A stretch of 64,000 nucleotides of DNA, from positions 186,001-250,000 of the forward strand of contig NZ_OZ032146.1 of NCBI RefSeq assembly GCF_964026405.1. Direction: 5' to 3'. A model generated the notes under the pieces. It had not been told where the DNA came from, did no database searches, and was given only the letters and a program-made list of their open reading frames with translations. The translations under genes and the position numbers were made by a program. This DNA comes from Candidatus Tisiphia endosymbiont of Dascillus cervinus (GTDB taxonomy: Bacteria; Pseudomonadota; Alphaproteobacteria; Rickettsiales; Rickettsiaceae). Positions 1 through 7,713 of this stretch are shown here, one piece after another; position 1 is the first letter of the stretch, and each line of letters begins with the position of its first letter.

Positions 1-2
1 AG

Positions 3-104
3 GAAAGAAAAGAACTTATTAAGAAAGAAGTTATATCTCACATTGATGGAATTAATCAATATCGCTTAAATGCTAAAATGCCTAAATATGAAAAAAATGA
101 TTAA
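3..104 (+). CDS. 3' end of an unidentified gene (partial)
   Basis: A reading frame is open from the window edge to a TAA at 102-104. It encodes 33 residues rich in Lys, Glu and Ile and ends KMPKYEKND. The other two frames stop earlier. I do not recognise the protein. Only its charged C-terminus is present, and it could also be a remnant of a mobile-element protein. Confidence 0.4.
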   Translation, partial: ERKELIKKEVISHIDGINQYRLNAKMPKYEKND

Positions 105-195
105 CTTTTTCAAAGCAAAATGAGTGCAAAATAATAGTCTCTTACCCCTTGCCAATCACTACTATGTCACCCCGCAGGGGTTAAATATATAAACA

Positions 196-219
196 CCTCC
201 TCTTTCAGGAGATTTTTTT
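196..219 (+). terminator. Possible intrinsic terminator
   Basis: The stem CTCCT/AGGAG with a 5-nt loop is followed by a run of seven T. It lies about 90 bases after the stop of the partial gene at the window start and could end that transcript. The stem is short, so it may be weak. Confidence 0.4.
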
Positions 220-460
220 AGATCCCCGCCGTAGCTCCATCGTTTTGACGTTAGCACTACAATTGTAGCATTAAGTATAGCATATATTTTTTAGGTACTA
301 ATAGATTTTTGAAAATTTTGTCGATAACAAGGTGTATGACCGTATTTGGTAACAAGGTAATTGTTCGTAAATAGAGTATAAGTCTCTCTCAATTAGAAGA
401 GAGAGGTTATGCCAAGTAAGACAAAAATATTACAATAGGGGGTCAAAACCTGATTACAAT

Positions 461-601
461 TTACACTCCTTCTATTTCTTCTGCCATATTTTTATATTTG
501 CTTCCTCGACACAACATTAATGATTTTATTATGCCCTTGAACGTATTTAGTCTTGTATCTTTCATCTCAAAATGATTATATAGTAATTCGGCTAGTAACA
601 T
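461..601 (-). pseudogene. Small ORF, probable gene remnant
   Basis: This is a 46-codon minus-strand frame that starts MLLAELLYNHFEMKDTR and ends MAEEIEGV. The frame stays open a few codons upstream of the ATG before meeting a TGA, which suggests the tail of a once longer protein. I cannot assign a family, and no convincing ribosome-binding site is visible. Confidence 0.25.
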
Positions 602-758
602 AGAGTACCACAGATTTTTTTGTGTTCAATCTAAAATACTCTATTTACTAACTCTTGCAACCACACCATCTCTTTTGTCCAGTAGTGTGGACAACTAGTA
701 CGTGAGGAGCGGAGATCATGAAGTACGACGACGTGATGATTAGTTTTCGGAAATGGTA

Positions 759-1496
759 TTACAAACAAAAAGATTGCCCTAGATATACTTCCTTTACTTG
801 ATAGCTTGTGGCTATTTCTTGTGGAGTTCCTTCTAATAGGACTTTTCCTTCGTAAATAACATAGGCTCTGTCAACTATATTAAGAGTATCTCTAACATTG
901 TGATCGGTAATTAGGATGCCGATATTGCGGTTACGTAAGTGAACAATTAAATTTTTAAGATCCTCAATTGCTAACGGATCAATGCCTGCAAGTGGTTCGT
1001 CAAGCATAATAAATTTGGGATCTAGTGCTATTGTTCTTGCGATTTCTAGCCTACGTCTTTCTCCGCCGGATAATCCTATTGCTGGCATGTCTTTTAGATG
1101 AATAATAGAAAATTCTTTAAGCAAATCTAATGTTTTTTGTTCGATAATTTCTTGGTCATTTTCTAAAATCTCTAGCATTAATCTAATATTATCTCCTACA
1201 GATAGCCCACGAAAAATTGATGGTTCTTGAGGAAGATAGCTAAAGCCAAACCTAGCTCTTAAATAAATTGGTAAATGAGTAATATCATGATCATTATAAA
1301 ATAATGCTCCACTATCTGGTTTGGTAAGTCCTATAATAATACTAAAACAGGTAGTTTTACCTGCACCGTTTGGACCAAAAAGACCAACTATTTCTCCTGT
1401 TTTTAATTGAAGAGATACGTCGTTTAGGATCACTCTCTTATTATAAGATTTTGAAATACTACTTACTTGTAATTTCTCTATTATTAAATGCGGCAT
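759..1496 (-). CDS. lptB: LPS export ABC transporter ATPase LptB
   Basis: LptB is the cytoplasmic ATPase that powers extraction of lipopolysaccharide from the inner membrane through LptFG and the LptC-LptA bridge. The 245-residue protein has a Walker A motif GPNGAGKTT near residue 40, the signature LSGGERRR near 143, Walker B FIMLDEPLAGIDP near 162, and the H-loop TDHNV near 196. Length and motif spacing match the LptB/YhbG family. It is the last gene of the minus-strand run kdsD-lptC-lptA-lptB, 22 bases after lptA. The neighbours make the LPS role secure, because other ABC ATPases share the motifs but not this context. Confidence 0.95.
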   Translation of the reverse strand: MPHLIIEKLQVSSISKSYNKRVILNDVSLQLKTGEIVGLFGPNGAGKTTCFSIIIGLTKPDSGALFYNDHDITHLPIYLRARFGFSYLPQEPSIFRGLSVGDNIRLMLEILENDQEIIEQKTLDLLKEFSIIHLKDMPAIGLSGGERRRLEIARTIALDPKFIMLDEPLAGIDPLAIEDLKNLIVHLRNRNIGILITDHNVRDTLNIVDRAYVIYEGKVLLEGTPQEIATSYQVKEVYLGQSFCL

Positions 1497-1518
1497 ACTT
1501 TAAAAATTTCTTACATAA

Positions 1519-2007
1519 CTAATTTTTTGATTTGCTATAATCTATATTATTGAGTTCCGTATAATATACTAGTTTGTCAGTTTTTATAATACCATCCTTA
1601 TTCTGTACTATTACATCACCAAGCAGTACTAGTTCTTTTCTTTCTACAAAATATTTTGCAGAAGTAGCAGTTAGTAACTCTTGACCATTACTCCTCTTAG
1701 CAATCAATCTTGACGGTATGGAGATGTAATCAATAGTTTTTTTATTATCAACTGTTTTATAAAAAATTTCTAAATTAGTTGTTTTTACCATCATATCATC
1801 AAACCACAAAATCACCTCTCCTGTAAAACAAGCTTGATTCTTAGTTTGATCAATTATTAAATTGTCAGAATGAATATATAATCTATCCATACTCGAATGC
1901 TTTGAGTACGGATGTTTCCCATAAGCTACGGATGAACTCATGATTAGAAAAAACAATACATAGCAAATCATGCTAAAAATCCGATACATCAATAACCGTC
2001 GATACAT
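1519..2007 (-). CDS. lptA: LPS transport periplasmic protein LptA (OstA-like)
   Basis: LptA forms the periplasmic bridge that carries LPS from LptC to the outer-membrane LptD. The 162-residue product has an N-terminal hydrophobic signal sequence (about residues 8-29, ending SSVAYG). An OstA-type beta-jellyroll region follows, with the usual pattern of a stored strand (IHSDNLIIDQ), a tumour-like repeat of short strands, and ILWFDDMMVKTTNLEIFYK. The start lies inside the end of lptC: ATG 2007 overlaps it by 35 bases, and a second ATG at 1989 by 17. The overlap suggests translational coupling. Sequence identity in this family is low, so position between lptC and lptB is the main support. Confidence 0.85.
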   Translation of the reverse strand: MYRRLLMYRIFSMICYVLFFLIMSSSVAYGKHPYSKHSSMDRLYIHSDNLIIDQTKNQACFTGEVILWFDDMMVKTTNLEIFYKTVDNKKTIDYISIPSRLIAKRSNGQELLTATSAKYFVERKELVLLGDVIVQNKDGIIKTDKLVYYTELNNIDYSKSKN

Positions 2008-2605
2008 TACCTTTGAAATTTATAATATCATTATCATGTGTAGCACTAAAATTATTAGAAGTAATTTTACAATTTTTATAAGATAATACCACTCCTGTGT
2101 TACTATATGTTTCTTTATTTAGTAGATTCAGTTGTGCTTCTTGTGCTTTTAATGTGCTTTCTCCTAAAAAAAACTGTACATCATTTTCTAATTTTAATAT
2201 GTGACTACTCTCATTCAATATACCATTTTTTGCACTGATCACTAAGTATTTGTTGTCATTTATTTTATATGTAGCATTAATTTCTTCTAGTTTATATTGA
2301 TTACCTAAAGTCCTAACTGCTTGCACAGTCTGAATCTGGTAAGGATTTAAGTTTTTATTGAACCCCTTAAAAATTGAATTTGAAATTTTTATTTCATAAT
2401 CTTTATCATTTGGATTAAAAGCACTATTGCTACTATTATCCTCCGTTGATTTTGAATTATTACTGATAGGATTTAAATTTATATAAATTAAACATAAGGT
2501 TAATATTATTCCTAAACAAGATAAGATCTTTGATAGACTAATTGAACGTCTATAAGATGAAATGATAGCACTACTACCTTTATCTATGAAGGGAATCTTA
2601 ACCAT
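1973..2605 (-). CDS. lptC: LPS export protein LptC
   Basis: LptC is a bitopic inner-membrane protein that accepts LPS from LptB2FG and passes it to LptA. The 210-residue product has a cytoplasmic basic N-terminus, one membrane span at about residues 26-45 (ILSCLGIILTLCLIYIN), and a periplasmic domain predicted to be beta-rich and ending in VSTVIDVSDF. The end overlaps lptA, and a palindromic repeat separates it from kdsD upstream. Family sequence is poorly conserved. The call rests on topology, length and operon position. Confidence 0.8.
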   Translation of the reverse strand: MVKIPFIDKGSSAIISSYRRSISLSKILSCLGIILTLCLIYINLNPISNNSKSTEDNSSNSAFNPNDKDYEIKISNSIFKGFNKNLNPYQIQTVQAVRTLGNQYKLEEINATYKINDNKYLVISAKNGILNESSHILKLENDVQFFLGESTLKAQEAQLNLLNKETYSNTGVVLSYKNCKITSNNFSATHDNDIINFKGNVSTVIDVSDF

Positions 2606-2623
2606 AATATTGCCAACATTATA

Positions 2624-2672
2624 CGCGAATTTTGGATAAGAATTAATTAATTCTTATCTAGAATTGGGGTAA
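2624..2672. repeat. Short palindromic repeat (GGATAAGAATT type)
   Basis: The palindrome has arms GGATAAGAATTAA and TTAATTCTTATC, flanked by ACGCGAATT on one side and GAATTGGGGT on the other. It is the recurring terminal module of the larger multi-hairpin repeats in this window, here as a solo copy. It sits between kdsD and lptC in the same direction of transcription, so it would be present in the operon mRNA. Confidence 0.85.
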
Positions 2673-2690
2673 CATTATCATGGACATTCA

Positions 2691-3647
2691 TCAACTAATT
2701 CCTGCCCTAAGTAAGTCATGGATATGAACAATACCAATCACCATATTATTTTCAGTTACTGGTATGCTAGTAATCGATTTACTATTCATTATATCTAAAG
2801 CCTCTCCCGCTAATTTTAAAGGAGAAATTTGTTTTGGATTAGAAGTCATTACATCGCATGCATACTTCATATCTATTTTATCATTAATATGTCTACGCAA
2901 ATCTCCATCTGTTATAATACCAACCAAACTCAAATCTTTATCTACCACTATAGCACATCCAAGACTCTTTTGATTCATAACCAATATAGTATCGGTAAAT
3001 GAGGTATCAGCATATACTAAAGGCAACTGATCTTTCACCCGCATTAAGCTCTCTACCTTTATAAGATTCGCTCCAATCTTCCCCCCAGGATGATACAACC
3101 GAAAATCATCTTCAGAAAAGCCTCGTGCTTCATGTACAGAAGTAGTAAGTGCATCTCCAAGAGATAACATCATTACTGAAGAAGTTGTTGGAGCGGCAAT
3201 ATAAGATGCTTCATTGATTCTTGGTATTAATAATAGGAAATCACTATTGATTGCTATAGTAGAGTTGGCATTCATAGTCATGGCAATTATTTTTATAGAA
3301 AATCTCTTACAATATTTCATTATATCAAATAATTCTCTGGTCTCTCCTGAATTAGACAACATAAATACTACATCATTGTCAGTTACCATACCAAGATCAC
3401 CGTGGCTAGCCTCAGCTGGGTGCAGATAAAAAGCAGCCGTACCGGTAGAAGCAAAACTTGCTGCTATTTTATGAGCTATATAACCACTCTTTCCTATACC
3501 GGTTAAAATAACCCTACCTTTACAGTTAATTATATAATCTACTATATTGTTAAAATCACTAGGAATATTATTAGATAATTCAACTAATGCAGCAGATTCT
3601 TTTAATATAACCCTTTTGGCAACATCACAATGGTATGGTATTTTCAT
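2691..3647 (-). CDS. kdsD: Arabinose-5-phosphate isomerase KdsD (KpsF/GutQ)
   Basis: This enzyme converts ribulose-5-phosphate to arabinose-5-phosphate, the first step to Kdo for LPS. The N-terminal SIS domain carries GIGKSGYIAHKIAASFASTG and SNSGETREL. The conserved HPAEASHGDLGM follows, and then two CBS domains (about the last 120 residues, with GIITDGDLRRHIN). I chose ATG 3647 (318 residues). The frame stays open to a TTG at 3683, but those 12 codons read into a neighbouring repeat and extend past the usual family start. It leads the operon kdsD-lptC-lptA-lptB. kdsA, the later step, is at 20870. Confidence 0.93.
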   Translation of the reverse strand: MKIPYHCDVAKRVILKESAALVELSNNIPSDFNNIVDYIINCKGRVILTGIGKSGYIAHKIAASFASTGTAAFYLHPAEASHGDLGMVTDNDVVFMLSNSGETRELFDIMKYCKRFSIKIIAMTMNANSTIAINSDFLLLIPRINEASYIAAPTTSSVMMLSLGDALTTSVHEARGFSEDDFRLYHPGGKIGANLIKVESLMRVKDQLPLVYADTSFTDTILVMNQKSLGCAIVVDKDLSLVGIITDGDLRRHINDKIDMKYACDVMTSNPKQISPLKLAGEALDIMNSKSITSIPVTENNMVIGIVHIHDLLRAGIS

Positions 3648-3672
3648 ATAGTGTCCGAATTGTTCAATGATG

Positions 3673-3892
3673 TTATTCCACAACTGTTGAAAGTTAAAAA
3701 ATTGTCTATTAGCGAAGTGCTGTTGTAAGTCTTAAACCGTCTATTAGCGAGGAGTCGCGAAAAAGCGGCGACGCGGCAATCCAAGTACGCGAAGCGTTAC
3801 TCTAAAAAAACAGCCTCGCTGTTTACCTAGATCGCTACGGCATCTAAAGAGCCTTACTATGACGATTATAGAAAAATGTAGGGTACTATGAT
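3673..3892. repeat. Composite palindromic repeats next to kdsD
   Basis: Two repeat types are joined here. The first half carries the end ACAACTGTTGAAAGTTA and the motif GTCTATTAGCGA, seen also at 10048, 15266, 16916 and 21886. The second half matches the end module of the repeat at 46378-46578, finishing in AAAAATGTAGGGTACTAT. No gene is visible between kdsD and the porin gene at 3894. Confidence 0.75.
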
Positions 3893-3893
3893 A

Positions 3894-4502
3894 TTACACA
3901 TCAAACCTAACGGCAAGTGATACATTATGACCTTTATATGCTAATGACTTAATATGATTTTTTATTTCTTTTGTGCTACCAAAATCTTTCCAACTGTAAG
4001 CTGCTTCAACTTTTACTCCTGGGGCTAACTTTGTAGCAGCTCCAAGAGTAAGCTGGTAGACTAGGTTATTTTTTTTACCACCAGAAACTGATACACCATT
4101 ATTCTTAGTAATTTGGTTTTTTAGTTGACCAACTCCAGCACCAGCACCAACAAAAAATTCACAAATACTTATATCAACAATATCCACATAACCATTAAGC
4201 ATTAAAGTAGCAATTTGAGGCTTAATTTTTGAGTCTGTACCGGCAAAAGAATGCTTAAATTGATGATTAGCAATCCAAGCAAGCATGAGATCAGTTCTAA
4301 CATTATCTAGAATATAATAACCCAAACCTCCGCCAAGAAACATAGCGGTATTTTGCTTTAGTTTTTTATCATTTAACTTAATATTAGCCATTTTATTCGC
4401 CCCAACCTCTGCTTTCAAATAAAATTGATTTTCAATAGCCAAAGAGGAAAAAGAGACTAAAAGTGAAATAGCTATAATCGTTACTAAGAGTAAATTTTTC
4501 AT
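3894..4502 (-). CDS. Adr-like outer-membrane beta-barrel surface protein (copy 1)
   Basis: The 202-residue product begins with a clear signal peptide (about residues 1-22, ending SSLA). It continues as a small outer-membrane beta-barrel with alternating strands, and its C-terminal strand ends VSLAVRFDV with a final aromatic-containing beta signal. It resembles the rickettsial Adr1/Adr2 adhesins, which are opacity-protein-like barrels that bind host vitronectin in studied species. It is a tandem paralogue of the gene at 4653, sharing the frame FYLKAE near the mature N-terminus and the ending YKGHN. The strong hairpin at 4581-4616 separates the two transcripts. Adhesin function here is inferred. 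Confidence 0.8.
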   Translation of the reverse strand: MKNLLLVTIIAISLLVSFSSLAIENQFYLKAEVGANKMANIKLNDKKLKQNTAMFLGGGLGYYILDNVRTDLMLAWIANHQFKHSFAGTDSKIKPQIATLMLNGYVDIVDISICEFFVGAGAGVGQLKNQITKNNGVSVSGGKKNNLVYQLTLGAATKLAPGVKVEAAYSWKDFGSTKEIKNHIKSLAYKGHNVSLAVRFDV

Positions 4503-4580
4503 AATTCTATTTTTTAATTTACATTTTACTATAAATTAAACTAATCCGCTAGCTTATTTTCAAGATAACCCTACAAATAA

Positions 4581-4616
4581 CAAAAGAAGAGGGTTACCAA
4601 AAACCCTCTTCTTTTG
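4581..4616 (-). terminator. Strong intrinsic terminator after the upstream porin gene
   Basis: A perfect 15-bp stem (CAAAAGAAGAGGGTT with its complement) closes a 6-base loop. On the minus strand it is followed by T-rich sequence. It lies 37 bases past the stop of the gene at 4653-5384 and 80 bases before the next start, so the two paralogues are probably transcribed separately. Confidence 0.8.
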
Positions 4617-4652
4617 TAGAACAAAAATAATAAATCTATAAATTATTTACTA

Positions 4653-5384
4653 TTAGATATCAAATCTTAAGCCAGCCATTAAATTGTGACCTCTGTAAGC
4701 ACTCTCTGATTTGCTTTCTTTCCCTTTCCCATGTTTTGCTGCTCCATAATCTCTCCAGCTATAGGCAAGCTCAACATTTATACCATCAGCCACATTAGCA
4801 GAAGCACCAACACTCAACTGATAAGCAAAATTATTAGAATTCTTAGACTTTGTGGATATATCGATTGATTTTCGATTAACCTCTGTAGTGTTACGTGTAG
4901 TCACTATAGGTCCATTTAGAGTTGCTTTCTCTTTTATTTGAGCCATACCAACACCTGCTCCTGCAAAGAACTTAGCAAAACCTGCATCATACAAATCAAC
5001 ATAACCACTGAGCAACAATGATATTACTTGCCCTTTACGCTTTGATGCTAGAGTTCCTTGGAGCTTTGTCTCCTCTTTTTCCATCGCAGCAGTAATAGAA
5101 TCTTTGAATTCTACATTAGGAAGGAAATCAAGTGTCAATTCTGCTCTAACATTATCCATTGCATAATAACCAGCACCAAGACCAACAACAGCACTTCTTT
5201 TAACTTTCTGTGTCAAAGATAAGTTTTCCATTTCTTTAGGTAATTTAGGTAATTTACCCTTTTCTTTATTCAACATAGCTGCACCACCTTCAGCTTTAAG
5301 ATAAAACCCCCCTGTTTCAGCAAAAGATGTAGCAGAAGTTAAAAGAGCCATACTTGTAGCAGCGATTAAAAACAACTTTTTCAT
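4653..5384 (-). CDS. Adr-like outer-membrane beta-barrel surface protein (copy 2)
   Basis: The 243-residue product has a textbook signal peptide (MKKLFLIAATSMALLTS, cleavage after SFA) and a mature N-terminus ETGGFYLKAEGGA. It is an eight-strand-type barrel ending NLMAGLRFDI. Rickettsial Adr1/Adr2 proteins show the same organisation and tandem arrangement. Compared with copy 1 it carries longer charged loops, for example near residues 40-55 and 100-115, as expected of exposed surface loops. A good sigma-70 promoter (5493-5521), an AAGGAGA ribosome-binding site and a strong terminator frame it, so it is probably a well-expressed single-gene unit. Confidence 0.85.
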   Translation of the reverse strand: MKKLFLIAATSMALLTSATSFAETGGFYLKAEGGAAMLNKEKGKLPKLPKEMENLSLTQKVKRSAVVGLGAGYYAMDNVRAELTLDFLPNVEFKDSITAAMEKEETKLQGTLASKRKGQVISLLLSGYVDLYDAGFAKFFAGAGVGMAQIKEKATLNGPIVTTRNTTEVNRKSIDISTKSKNSNNFAYQLSVGASANVADGINVELAYSWRDYGAAKHGKGKESKSESAYRGHNLMAGLRFDI

Positions 5385-5492
5385 AATATTTCTCCTTAAA
5401 TTATATAGACAAGAATTCCCTTATTAGATTCTCAAATAATGCCCGTGAAACACAAATCTCTCCAAATTCCACTTAGGCTACCTAGTTCGGTA

Positions 5493-5521
5493 TATATAGC
5501 ATACTATTTTCTTTAAGACAA
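5493..5521 (-). promoter_or_regulatory. Sigma-70 promoter for the porin gene at 4653-5384
   Basis: On the minus strand TTGTCT and TATATA are separated by 17 bases. The promoter would give an mRNA leader of roughly 100 bases before the ATG at 5384. This is one of the best promoter matches in the window. Confidence 0.7.
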
Positions 5522-5666
5522 ACTAAAAAACTATTATGAGCATTAATCAATAGTGTTATAGAGATACTTTGTGGCAATAAAAACACAACAGACTGAATCT
5601 GTAGCTAACCCGAAAATGTTTGAGCCATCGTAATGGTGATAGAATTTATGCCATTGCCCTGATATT

Positions 5667-5922
5667 ACGCGAATTCAGGATAAGAATTTGTCAATTCTTA
5701 TCCCAAGGTGAAATTATCGAAACAATCAGATTTGAGACGGCTCTGCATCTGATTGTTAAATTAATATTTTGCTAAAAACATGATTTTAAAAGATTAAAAT
5801 CATGTTTTTAGCTTTAGAAAGGTTTAAAATGCATTCGCGTTAGCCGCTTTAAGAATGCATTTTTCCTTATATTAAAGCCAATTAGGGATAAGAATTAACT
5901 AATTCTTATCCCTAATTGGGGT
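5667..5922. repeat. Multi-hairpin repeat, subfamily B, copy B1 (complete)
   Basis: The copy shows the full architecture. A terminal GGATAAGAATT palindrome (5667-5712) comes first. Hairpin 3 follows (AACAATCAGAT/ATCTGATTGTT, 5721-5757, loop containing GACGGCT). An AT-rich hairpin comes next (about 5773-5807, ACATGATTTTAA with its complement), then hairpin 1 (AATGCATTC/GAATGCATT, 5828-5861, loop with AGCCGCT). A second terminal palindrome (5878-5922) closes it. The orientation is reversed relative to copies at 38135 and 57655. It lies 4 bases after the stop codon of the RNHCP gene. Confidence 0.85.
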
Positions 5923-5926
5923 ATAT

Positions 5927-6232
5927 TCAGGCATAACTGAAAACATCTAGCAAATTCTCTACGCTATCTGTGCTTGCAAGCTTGTTGTTTTTATATTCTC
6001 CACATTTAAGGCATTTATGAGTTAGAATTATGCCCTTTTTACTGTCGAGTTTATAGGAAACTGGCTGCATTAGTCCATTACATCTAGAGGCTCTATCCCC
6101 AGGGTTAATATCCACATGTTTGCTATAGAAACATGCTGAACAATGGTTAGTATAGCCATTTCCTTGTACCAATTCACTACATATATCACAAATAAAATCT
6201 TCTTTATTTCTATAAAACTTTTTTGTAACCAT
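5927..6232 (-). CDS. RNHCP domain protein
   Basis: This is a 101-residue zinc-ribbon-like protein with two Cys pairs: CDIC near residue 15 and CLKC near residue 75. A central NHCSACFYSKHVD leads into a PGDRASRCNGLMQPVS segment. That arrangement is the signature of the RNHCP family, named for an Arg-Asn-His-Cys-Pro motif. Here the motif reads TNHCS, so the Arg and Pro are replaced. The biochemical role of the family is not known, although metal binding is likely. It stands alone between a multi-hairpin repeat and exonuclease III. Confidence 0.8.
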   Translation of the reverse strand: MVTKKFYRNKEDFICDICSELVQGNGYTNHCSACFYSKHVDINPGDRASRCNGLMQPVSYKLDSKKGIILTHKCLKCGEYKNNKLASTDSVENLLDVFSYA

Positions 6233-6324
6233 TTTTTAACTTTTTTTTGGCAATACATGCTATTTTTTTAGCCCCCTATTTACGCAAGGAACACCCTAGG
6301 CTATTAAACCGATGTCTTACATCA

Positions 6325-6371
6325 CCCCAATTTGGCATAAGAATTGACAAATTCTTATGCCGAATTCGCGT
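6325..6371. repeat. Short palindromic repeat with paired base changes
   Basis: The palindrome has arms GGCATAAGAATT and AATTCTTATGCC. Sister copies read GGGATAAG and CTTATCCC, so the third base of one arm and its partner in the other arm have both changed and pairing is kept. Just upstream, GGCTATTAAACCGATGTC is a motif shared with 43400 and, inverted, with 21840. Confidence 0.85.
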
Positions 6372-6387
6372 ACATCGATATTTGAGG

Positions 6388-7167
6388 TTAACTAATGATA
6401 GCAACAACGGGTATATGATCAGAAGGCTTAATTTTAGTTCGTAGATTATAATGCATGTAGCAATCATTTAGATAATCTGCAACATTGCTTGATGCAAGTA
6501 TCATATCAATACGCATACCTTTATTTTGTTCAAAGCAACCTGCTCTATAATCCCACCAAGAAAATTCTTGCTTAGTAGGATTTGATAATCTATATAAATC
6601 CTCAAAACTAGAATTTAAAATAATTCTCAATCGTTGTTTTTCTTCATTAGTAAAACAAGTAGTATTTTGTAACTCTTTTGCTGAGTATACGTCAATATCA
6701 AAAGGAGCAATATTAAAATCTCCTCCAACTATCACCTTAGTATCAAGAGTTCTTTTGGATTCGAAGTAATTAATTAAATTATCATAAAATTCTAATTTCA
6801 TTTTAAATTTATCACTACCTACCAATGAACCGTTAGGTGCATATAATGAAGTGATACTACAAAAACCTATAGGAGTTTGTAGAGATATTTCTATAATCCG
6901 TGCTTGATTAGTACAATTAATACCCGGAAAGTCTTTTACCACTTCATCAGCTGGAAACTTTGATAAGATAGCTACACCATTATAGGATTTCTGACCATAC
7001 ACATAGAAATTATATGCTAGATCTGATAGTTCATCAAAAGGAAACTTATCAGTCTCACACTTGATTTCTTGTAACAAAACAATGTCTGGATCTACTTCTG
7101 TTAAAAAGTCCCGTAAATGTTGTAGTCTTATTCTTATAGAATTAATATTCCAAGTAGCTATTTTCAT
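6388..7167 (-). CDS. xthA: Exodeoxyribonuclease III
   Basis: This is an AP endonuclease and 3'-5' exonuclease of base excision repair. The 259-residue protein shows the EEP nuclease motifs in order: ATWNINSIR at residues 4-12, the metal ligand in LLQEIKC near 32-38, the YNGVAILSK strand, APNGS, GGDFNIAP near 148, WWDYR, RIDMILAS, and the catalytic SDHIPV close to the C-terminus. Length is typical of the family. It is flanked on both sides by short palindromic repeats, so it seems to be its own transcription unit. Confidence 0.95.
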   Translation of the reverse strand: MKIATWNINSIRIRLQHLRDFLTEVDPDIVLLQEIKCETDKFPFDELSDLAYNFYVYGQKSYNGVAILSKFPADEVVKDFPGINCTNQARIIEISLQTPIGFCSITSLYAPNGSLVGSDKFKMKLEFYDNLINYFESKRTLDTKVIVGGDFNIAPFDIDVYSAKELQNTTCFTNEEKQRLRIILNSSFEDLYRLSNPTKQEFSWWDYRAGCFEQNKGMRIDMILASSNVADYLNDCYMHYNLRTKIKPSDHIPVVAIIS

Positions 7168-7193
7168 TTCTAATTCCTAATGTACGTTTATAT

Positions 7194-7239
7194 GCGAATT
7201 TGGGATAAGAATTTGTCAATTCTTATCCCGAATTCGCGT
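7194..7239. repeat. Short palindromic repeat (GGGATAAGAATT type)
   Basis: An almost perfect palindrome with arms GAATTTGGGATAAGAATT and AATTCTTATCCCGAATTC. It separates the start of exonuclease III from the stop codon of the next minus-strand gene, only 3 bases away. Confidence 0.85.
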
Positions 7240-7242
7240 ATT

Positions 7243-7710
7243 TTACATCGGCTTAAAAACCATTAAAAAGAAAATAATAACTAGGCTGATAAATGCTGGC
7301 CAGCCAAGATAAAACCATAAATTAAATAATTTATAATACTGTGCTGGTAATTGCTCATTATTTTTTAATGTTTTGACTGCAATATTCCGTAATTGTATTT
7401 GAATCCATACTACTGGTAGCCAACATGCCCCTGTAATAGCATATCCTAAATAAGTTAGAACAAGCCATAAATCAAAGAAATCATATCCAACTATATTGAT
7501 TAATATTATGCCGCTAATTGGTTGAATAATAGCACTAGTGGTAGTAAAGAGAAAATCGGCAATAACCGTAGTACGTGCTGCATAAATTTTGGCTGCTAAA
7601 TCCCCGGTTTTATTCGCCCACCACATAAAAAAAGCAATACCAATACCTGTACCAAACAAAATAGTGGAGCTAATGATATGAATAGTTTTGACGACAGAAT
7701 ACCAATCCAT
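7243..7710 (-). CDS. DUF2269 family inner-membrane protein
   Basis: The 155-residue protein is strongly hydrophobic with four membrane spans, at about residues 7-28, 48-70, 83-103 and 130-151. It begins with the family's usual KTIHIISSTILFGTG and ends FFLMVFKPM. Such proteins (DUF2269) have no defined biochemical role. The gene follows the SDR-DoxX gene with a 3-base gap, a pairing that implies co-translation and a shared role at the membrane. A metabolite or lipid-linked redox function is conceivable but not shown. Confidence 0.8.
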   Translation of the reverse strand: MDWYSVVKTIHIISSTILFGTGIGIAFFMWWANKTGDLAAKIYAARTTVIADFLFTTTSAIIQPISGIILINIVGYDFFDLWLVLTYLGYAITGACWLPVVWIQIQLRNIAVKTLKNNEQLPAQYYKLFNLWFYLGWPAFISLVIIFFLMVFKPM

Positions 7711-7713
7711 TAT

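Larger units (their letters stand above)
105..758. other. Gap without an intact gene before lptB
   Basis: This stretch holds a terminator-like hairpin (196-219), a small hairpin CCCC/GGGG near 170-181, and a CTCTCTC/GAGAGAG hairpin near 393-413. It also holds a short minus-strand gene remnant (461-601). The rest is AT-rich sequence with no recognisable gene or RNA. Confidence 0.5.

Noticed and set aside
3648-3683. TTG start adding 12 codons to kdsD
   Set aside because: It reads into a repeat and has no family support. ATG 3647 fits the usual start.
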